A DNA stretch of 64,000 nucleotides from Asterias amurensis (taxonomy: Eukaryota > Echinodermata > Asteroidea > Forcipulatida > Asteriidae), in assembly GCF_032118995.1 (NCBI RefSeq), contig NC_092667.1:1728931-1792930 (forward strand). The letters run 5' to 3'. Both the position numbers and the translations under genes were made by a program. Shown piece after piece: positions 58,621 to 64,000 of this stretch. A model generated the notes under the pieces. The model searched no databases. It had not been told where the DNA came from and saw nothing but the letters and a program-made list of their open reading frames with translations. The first letter of the stretch is position 1, and every line of letters starts with the position of its first letter.

Positions 58621-58764
58621 ATATCGTAATACAACTTTGAGAATGAGAAGTCTAATCAGTCTCCATTCTGAGCTAGAAGGACTCATCAAAATTAACCTAG
58701 CTGAGCAGCTTCAGAAAGCTCTTAAAGATAGATCATCAAGACGTCAAAGAAGTATCAGGCAAAG
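58621..58764 (+). CDS. Orphan internal coding exon of an unrecognised gene
   Basis: It lies between a good acceptor (TTTTTATTTTTCTCTAG) and donor (CAAAG|GTAAGA), 144 nt, open in one frame: YRNTTLRMRSLISLHSELEG, then LIKINLAEQLQKALKDRSSR. The first base completes a codon and the last two begin one. The peptide looks like a basic amphipathic helix region with an Arg/Ser-rich end. I do not recognise it, and no partner exon was found, so its gene would have to span the lectin cluster or extend right. It is the only plus-strand exon candidate in the lectin region. Confidence 0.4.
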
Positions 58765-58968
58765 GTAAGAAAATAATATGAGTTGACATGCCAAAAGCAT
58801 GAGTGGAATACAGAAACACAGTCTGCTTTTTTGAAGAACCACTTGTTTGACTGCACAGAAATGTATATGCAAACTATTGTTACATTATACATCATAGGTG
58901 TTTTTGTGGGTGAACCACTCTTCAAAATGGATTAGGAGCAGATTCCAAACAGCAACATTTTGAGAGAT

Positions 58969-59364
58969 TTAAAGGCAGTGGACACTATTGGTAATTACTC
59001 AAAATAACTATAGCATAAAACCTTACTTGGTGACGAGTAATGGGGAGAGGTTGGAAGTATAAATTGTTGTGAAAAACAGCTCCCTCTGATGAAGTGACAT
59101 ACATGTAGTTTTTGGGAAAGAATTAATTTTCCACGAATTTGATTTCGAGACCTCGGTTTTAGAATTTGAGGTCTCGAAAGCAAGCATGTGTGAAAGCACA
59201 CAACTTCGTGTGACAAGGGTGTTTTTTATTTCATTAATATCTCGTAACTTCAACGACCATTAGAGCTCAAAATTTCACAGGTTTGTTATTTTATGCATAT
59301 GTGTAGATATGCCAAGTGAGAAGACTGGTCTTTGACAATTACCAATAGTGTCCAGTGTCTTTAA
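58969..59364 (-). mobile_element. TTAA palindromic MITE, family 1, in a duplicated lectin 3' flank
   Basis: It runs from TTAAAGGCAGTGGACACTATT to GTGTCCAGTGTC and TTAA. The 70 bp left of it (GGGTGAACCACTCTTCAAAA to GAGAGATTTAAAGGCA) recur at 59500-59570. Confidence 0.88.
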
Positions 59365-59621
59365 AATGAGAGTCTATGATTCGCATTAAAAGTCCTTGAA
59401 CTGTGTGTTTGTGTAATGTCATGAAAGAACACAGTCCACTTTTTGTAAGTTTCCAGAGGCAAACTTATGTTACATTTATAATACATCATTGATGTGGGTG
59501 AACCACTCTTCAAAATGGATTAGGAGCAAATTCCAAACAGCAACATTTTGAGAGATTTAAAGGCAAAGTGTCGCTTTTATTTTCATAAAAAGTAGTTTGG
59601 CCAGAATTTTGAGCAACCTTT

Positions 59622-60712
59622 TCACAGAGGCAACAGTGCTGGTAATACGGGACGCTGACAGATTAACTTGCGTGTGGTTCCACAAACGTCATCGTTCCAG
59701 CCTGTAGCCCAGCCTTCGGCGCAATCTTCGTTGCTGTTATTATCTGGCTGACCACCCACCCATCTCTTGTCCTGCGTGTCAATAGTGCCTTCACCATCCA
59801 GACAAACCCAAGTACCTGAACAAAGACAAGCAGGAATACAAACTTCGTCTCATTACAACAAATAATGGTGTTTCTGATCAGCAGAGTGTGGGTTCAAATC
59901 CCCAGCCGTGACACTTGTGTCCTTAAGCAAGACACTTAACCATTGCTTGGTCGTTCGGATGGGACGTAAAGCCATTGGTCCCATGTATATGTGTAACGCA
60001 TGTAAAAGAACCCAGTGCACTTGTTGAAAAGAGAAGGGGTTCGCCCCGGTGTTCCTGGCTGTGGCTGCTAAATGCGCCGTAGCACCTTGTAAAAAACCCT
60101 TATAAGGTGCTACAAAATTGGGTCTCAAAACTCATAACTTTCAATTACCTCTCTTTCTGTATAAATGATACATTAAGCGCCTTTAGTACCTTGTTGGTAG
60201 ATACGTACGCTATATAAAACTTCGATATTATTATTATTATTATTCTAATGAGAGCGGGATCGTTCGTATGAAAAGTACCTCAACAGATATTTCTTCTTTT
60301 TGAGACTTGTTCTTATTTTCCTTGTAGCTCTCACCCTTGGTGGCAATTTGTCATAAAACAAAACAAATTATCAGGACTATATCTTGAACATCATTTCTAG
60401 AATTGTTTACGAACCTTCAGTTTGAATGTCATTGCAACCAATCCAGAACCATTGGCCACTGGTCATGTTGACGAGGTGTTGAAACTCTTCTTTGGATTGA
60501 GGTACAACCATCACCCCATCCAACTCAACACAAATCTGCTTGCCCTCTTCCCATGTAACGACGGCATCACGCATCTTGTAGCATTTGTCTTGCCACTGGC
60601 TCCAAGTAGGAGGGCATGGCTTCCAACACCGCCCCTTTACAGCAGCGTAGTTTGCCATCAAAAATATACCAACAACGCCCAGCAGTTTGTTCGCCAACAT
60701 TTTGCAGACCAT
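59622..60712 (-). CDS. Secreted C-type lectin without stalk, QPD type, 2 exons, complete
   Basis: Exon 1 60712-60415, exon 2 59815-59622; phase-1 intron; 163 aa. Signal peptide 1-27 (MVCKMLANKLLGVVGIFLM), then RCWKPCPPTW: the pentapeptide stalk is entirely absent. The lectin domain (33-154) has W36, WIGCND, TWVC, Q122-P123-D124 and W139-N140-D141, ending ICQRPVLPALLPL. QPD is the galactose-favouring tripeptide and WND a calcium ligand motif, so this copy has the most canonical calcium site in the cluster. The intron carries a 5'-truncated tRNA SINE. Function is predicted from family knowledge only. Confidence 0.88.
59866..60245 (+). mobile_element. tRNA-Leu-derived SINE, 5'-truncated, in a lectin intron
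   Basis: It begins inside the head (TGGTGTTTCTGATCAGCAGA), keeps the B box (GGTTCAAATCCCC) and ends in (ATT)n at 60228-60243. Confidence 0.85.
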
Positions 60713-60765
60713 CTCTTGACAAAATGAAATTGCTGCCAGATATAAGCAAGGAGGTGCACACTTCA
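60713..60765 (-). promoter_or_regulatory. Conserved leader upstream of the QPD lectin
   Basis: Minus strand: CTTATATCTGGCAG|CAATTTCATTTTGTCAAGAG then ATGG. Same block as at the other lectin starts; TATA-like core or 5' UTR-intron acceptor. Confidence 0.45.
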
Positions 60766-62340
60766 CTGAACACAGAACCGTGCCAAGATCCTTAATAATC
60801 AAGAAGATCACCCTTCACAGAATTGAGCTTCAACCAGATTAATTTCAGATTGCCAATTTGCCTTTATTGCCAATAAAAACACAACTCATCCAGTCACAAA
60901 AAAGCTCAGAGTTGTCCAATAACTATCTTCAATCAATCAATCGATAAAAAAACTATAATAACATGTAAAAAAATATAATCAGAACTCGAAGGAAAACAAA
61001 CTAGACCTAATGAAATTTTGAGTTGTGCATAATGAGCAGTGGCATGGTAAGAAATGTTGATGAGCAAAAAATAAAAAAAATAAAAGAGATTTTTACTTGC
61101 AAAATGTTTCACAAAGACTTTCACAATACCATTCCACCCTACACACTCCCTACTACCCTTAAACCAGAGATTGATTTAACCAAATGTTACAAATATCTTT
61201 TGAAAAGTGTTTCTATCTATAAAGTCATGAAATTCCTTTTCAATAATTCTTTTTTAAGATGGCGGCCAGTAAATAGTCTTTCCCAAAAAGATAATTACAA
61301 ATATTTGCAAAACCTTCACATAATCAGTGCGCATTCAAAGTAGACTTTTGCATAATATAGACGATGTGACCTGTGACATCACATGTTTACAAAAGAGCCA
61401 CAGAGCCTGGACTTCCCGCAGGCAGGATTTGTACCCAGCCTAATGGAAGAAATCATAAAATTATATATTTTATGGAGATTGCACTGTCTAATTCTCGTCA
61501 ACTTTTGATATGATGAAAGGGGGAACATCTCAAAACTCGCACAGCATTTACTTTCACAATTCTTGAATTTATGTGGAAATTATGACACAAAATGTCAACT
61601 TTCCCATATGACCTGTGCAGTGTTGTGCCTGCCAGAATACTCAAAGAATATACATGGTCACACAATTGTAAACACAAGTTCACATGGTCTATATTTTTTT
61701 TCATTTAAAAGCTAAAGTTATTTTTTCAGACAATATGAAACTATTATAGAGCCAGAATTTCAAAAATGTTAATAATGATAAGTTAACTTGCCAACTGCTC
61801 TGCTATTTAATAATTAGCAACTTTTCAAAGTATAATATACATACGTTGCTTGGTGTTTTAGAAAAGATTACCATAAAGGAAATGAGCATTTAACCACTTA
61901 AATTTGCAATTGCCTTCGGATTGGCCGCTTTGGGCTATAGAAAGTGTGCACTAAACAAAAAAGTGTGGGCTTTAAAAACGTTATGTTATGAAAAGAATAT
62001 TGTAGGTAAGATATTTCACAAGATGAATTACTGATTCACATAAAAAAATCCCCTGAAATTGTGTTTCTGGGTGTAATTTTATGACAAAACACAGTCCGCC
62101 ATTTTATAGAACCAAATTTTGGACTCCTTAAAAAACACCTATGTGACTCTGCTGGTTTACATATTTATAAAATAACATTTTAATTTAGTCAAATAACACA
62201 TTATTACGTGTTTAAAGTGCATGAACAAAAATCTTTAAAAAGGATAAGAAGCAATTCTAAATGGCAAGATTTCAAGAGATCTTAAGGCAATGTACCCGAA
62301 TAATCTTCATTAAAGGTAGTTTGGCCAGATATTGAGCAAT
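60766..62340. other. Lectin intergenic region, no gene seen
   Basis: 60766-61080 is the lectin-upstream block (AAAACACAACTCATCCAGTC, GTTGTGCATAATGAGCAGTG). 62260-62340 is a lectin 3' flank homologous to 59520-59620 (GGTAGTTTGGCCAGA, TTGAGCAA). The middle is AT-rich. Confidence 0.45.
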
Positions 62341-62352
62341 CTTTCACAGGAG

Positions 62353-62534
62353 CTACAGTGCTCGTACTGGACGCTGACAGATTAACTTGCGTGTGCTTCC
62401 ACAAACCCCATCGTGCCAACCTGAATCATTGCTTGCAGCGCAGTCTTGGTCCCCTTTGTAATCATATGGCTGACCATCCTGCCATCTCTTGTCCTGCACG
62501 TCAATAGTACCTTCACCCAAACACACCCAGGTAC
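62353..62534 (-). CDS. C-type lectin exon 2 (QPY type); exon 1 not seen
   Basis: An acceptor (TTGTTTCAG) is followed by 60 codons in phase with the family: TWVCLGEGTIDVQDKRWQDG, Q-P-Y where sisters have QPD or EPN, then DCAASNDSGWHDGVC and ICQRPVRAL plus stop. The Y in the sugar-selecting tripeptide and WHD for WND suggest altered or lost calcium-dependent sugar binding. Exon 1 should lie further right on the minus strand; none is visible up to 64000, so it is probably beyond the window. Confidence 0.8.
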
Positions 62535-62588
62535 CTGAAACAAGTCAATAAAAAATAAAAAGTCTCATTATACAATGTCCACAAAGAG

Positions 62589-64000
62589 TTAAAGGCAGTG
62601 GACACTATTGGTAATTACTCAAAATAATTATTCGCATAAAACTTTTCTTGGTGACGAGTATAATGGGGAGAGGTTGATGGTATAAAACATTATGAGAAAC
62701 GGCTCCCTCTGAAGTGCCATAGTTTTCGTGAAAGAAGTAAATTTCCACATTGATTTCGAGACCTTAGATTTAGAACTTGAGGTCTCGAAGTCAACCATCT
62801 AAACGCACACCATTTCGTATTCAGACAGGGGTGTTTTTTAGGTGTTCGGGCCAACAGCCCGGAACACCTCTTATTTTTGTTCGTTTTTTTTATTTTATTG
62901 ATACTTCTTCTTCTTCTTCTTCTTCTCTTCTGTACGTCCCTTGGCCCCTAACAGAAACATCTTTTCAAACATCGTATGAACTTGAAACTTCACACATAGT
63001 TAGATATTCATTAGGAGAAGAAACCGTGTGAGTTACGTCATGATGACGTCATCAATTCTTGAGTTATGAATATTCAAAGTTTATTAATTCAAAAAATCAT
63101 AACTTTTGATCTACATGAGGGATTCTTACAATCGAAATCGTCATTGAAAACTCCGTAAACGCCCCACAGACACGACCCCATTTTGATGTTGTCTTCCGGC
63201 TGAAAAAAGAGGTTGAAAATTTCAAAATTCACGTCTAAAGAACGACGTAAATCCCCATTGGTACATGTATGTGCATAAACATTGCACGTAGGCATGATAC
63301 ACACAATGTGTAGTGTATTAGCGATGCAGCAGAGTCACGCTCCAGTGATCATCCATAGAGCGCGAAAAAGCTTCATGAAGAATAGTCTTCGTTCAAGGCG
63401 GTTAAAACATACATGCCACTTACAGTCTTTTCTACAGTCGTCAATATTTCCTAACTTCATATTTCCTAAACTACATAAGCTATTTTGACAATCTGTACAT
63501 CATATAAAAGGGCTTTACGTACTTTACAGAAATGGATATGTTGGTGAACTTTCGTTGACCTTTTGACCTGTTTAAACCGGAATTGACTGTGAAATGATTT
63601 GAAAGGGCGTTGTTTATTGCCTTTTAGGTTGAAATATATACATCCTTTGATGCTTTACCATCACAGCATACAAGTCTGGCAAAGGTCTGGTTTAAAACAA
63701 ATATTACTGATGACGCCACCAAACATACACTTTTACTAGAGTAATCATGTTGTTTTGACAGTTTCTGCAATTTGAATCATTTATTACAAATCTTGAGAAC
63801 AAAGCAAGGTAGTATTTGTAGTATTTTTTTTTTAATCCAGGCTTTTACTCCCGGAAACCGAACACCTTGAGTTTGTTCACAAACTCTCAATCTCTAGTTT
63901 CTTTCATTATTGTCTCGCAAGTTCGATGACCGATTGAGCTAAAATTTTCACAGGTTTGTTATTTTATGCATATGTTGAGATACGACAAATTGACCAATAT
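62589..64000 (-). mobile_element. Family 1 MITE split by a 1-kb insertion, runs off the window
   Basis: It starts TTAAAGGCAGTGGACACTATT and is recognisable to GGGGTGTTTTTT at about 62837. It resumes near 63895 (TTTCTTTCATTATTGTCTCGC through CATATGTTGAGATAC). Confidence 0.8.
62838..63870. mobile_element. Insertion with AGGTGTTCGGGC ends inside the MITE
   Basis: It begins with a hairpin (AGGTGTTCGGGC...GCCCGGAACACCT) followed by a (CTT)n tract and ends near AACCGAACACCTT. There is no coding family. Its limits are inferred from where the host MITE breaks off and resumes. Confidence 0.5.

Overview
The window looks like a slice of an invertebrate deuterostome genome, most likely an echinoderm (sea star or relative). 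The reasons are multi-exon genes with GT/AG introns, dense palindromic TTAA-flanked MITEs and tRNA-derived SINEs, and a cluster of secreted C-type lectins. The species call is inference. I saw no rRNA, functional tRNA, CRISPR array, LTR element or viral copy.

Layout. (1) 151-21958, plus strand: a complete 18-exon gene for RMC1 (C18orf8/Mic1), the metazoan-specific subunit of the Mon1-Ccz1 Rab7 exchange factor. All exon phases join to give 661 codons. Its introns are packed with mobile elements. Two exons have been copied locally: exon 12 is a 182-bp tandem triplication, and the 3' part of exon 14 has been copied five times inside a (TTG)n array. (2) 22-26 kb: repeats and one weak first-exon candidate. 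(3) 26278-29469, minus strand: a complete 4-exon SLC16/monocarboxylate-transporter-like gene (469 aa). (4) 31.4-62.5 kb, minus strand: a cluster of related two-exon C-type lectin genes. Each has a signal peptide, a Thr/Pro/Gly pentapeptide stalk written by a 15-bp minisatellite (0 to about 36 units), and a C-type lectin domain split by a phase-1 intron. Three copies look complete (36914-39168, 45044-45850, 59622-60712), one has only its second exon in the window (62353-62534), and at least four are relics. The domains differ in the sugar-selecting tripeptide (EPN, QPD, QPY). (5) 58621-58764: an orphan plus-strand coding exon of an unrecognised gene between lectin genes.

Repeats. One palindromic TTAA-target MITE family occurs about 18 times. 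A filled/empty site pair inside a segmental duplication (33.05-36.7 kb versus 41.0-45.0 kb) shows its TTAA target duplication directly. Elements nest in and abut each other, often sharing one TTAA.

The RMC1 and SLC16-like genes are single-copy housekeeping-type genes. The lectin cluster is the fast-evolving part: segmental and tandem duplication, length change of the stalk in whole codons, and repeated gene death suggest a secreted recognition-protein family under birth-and-death evolution.
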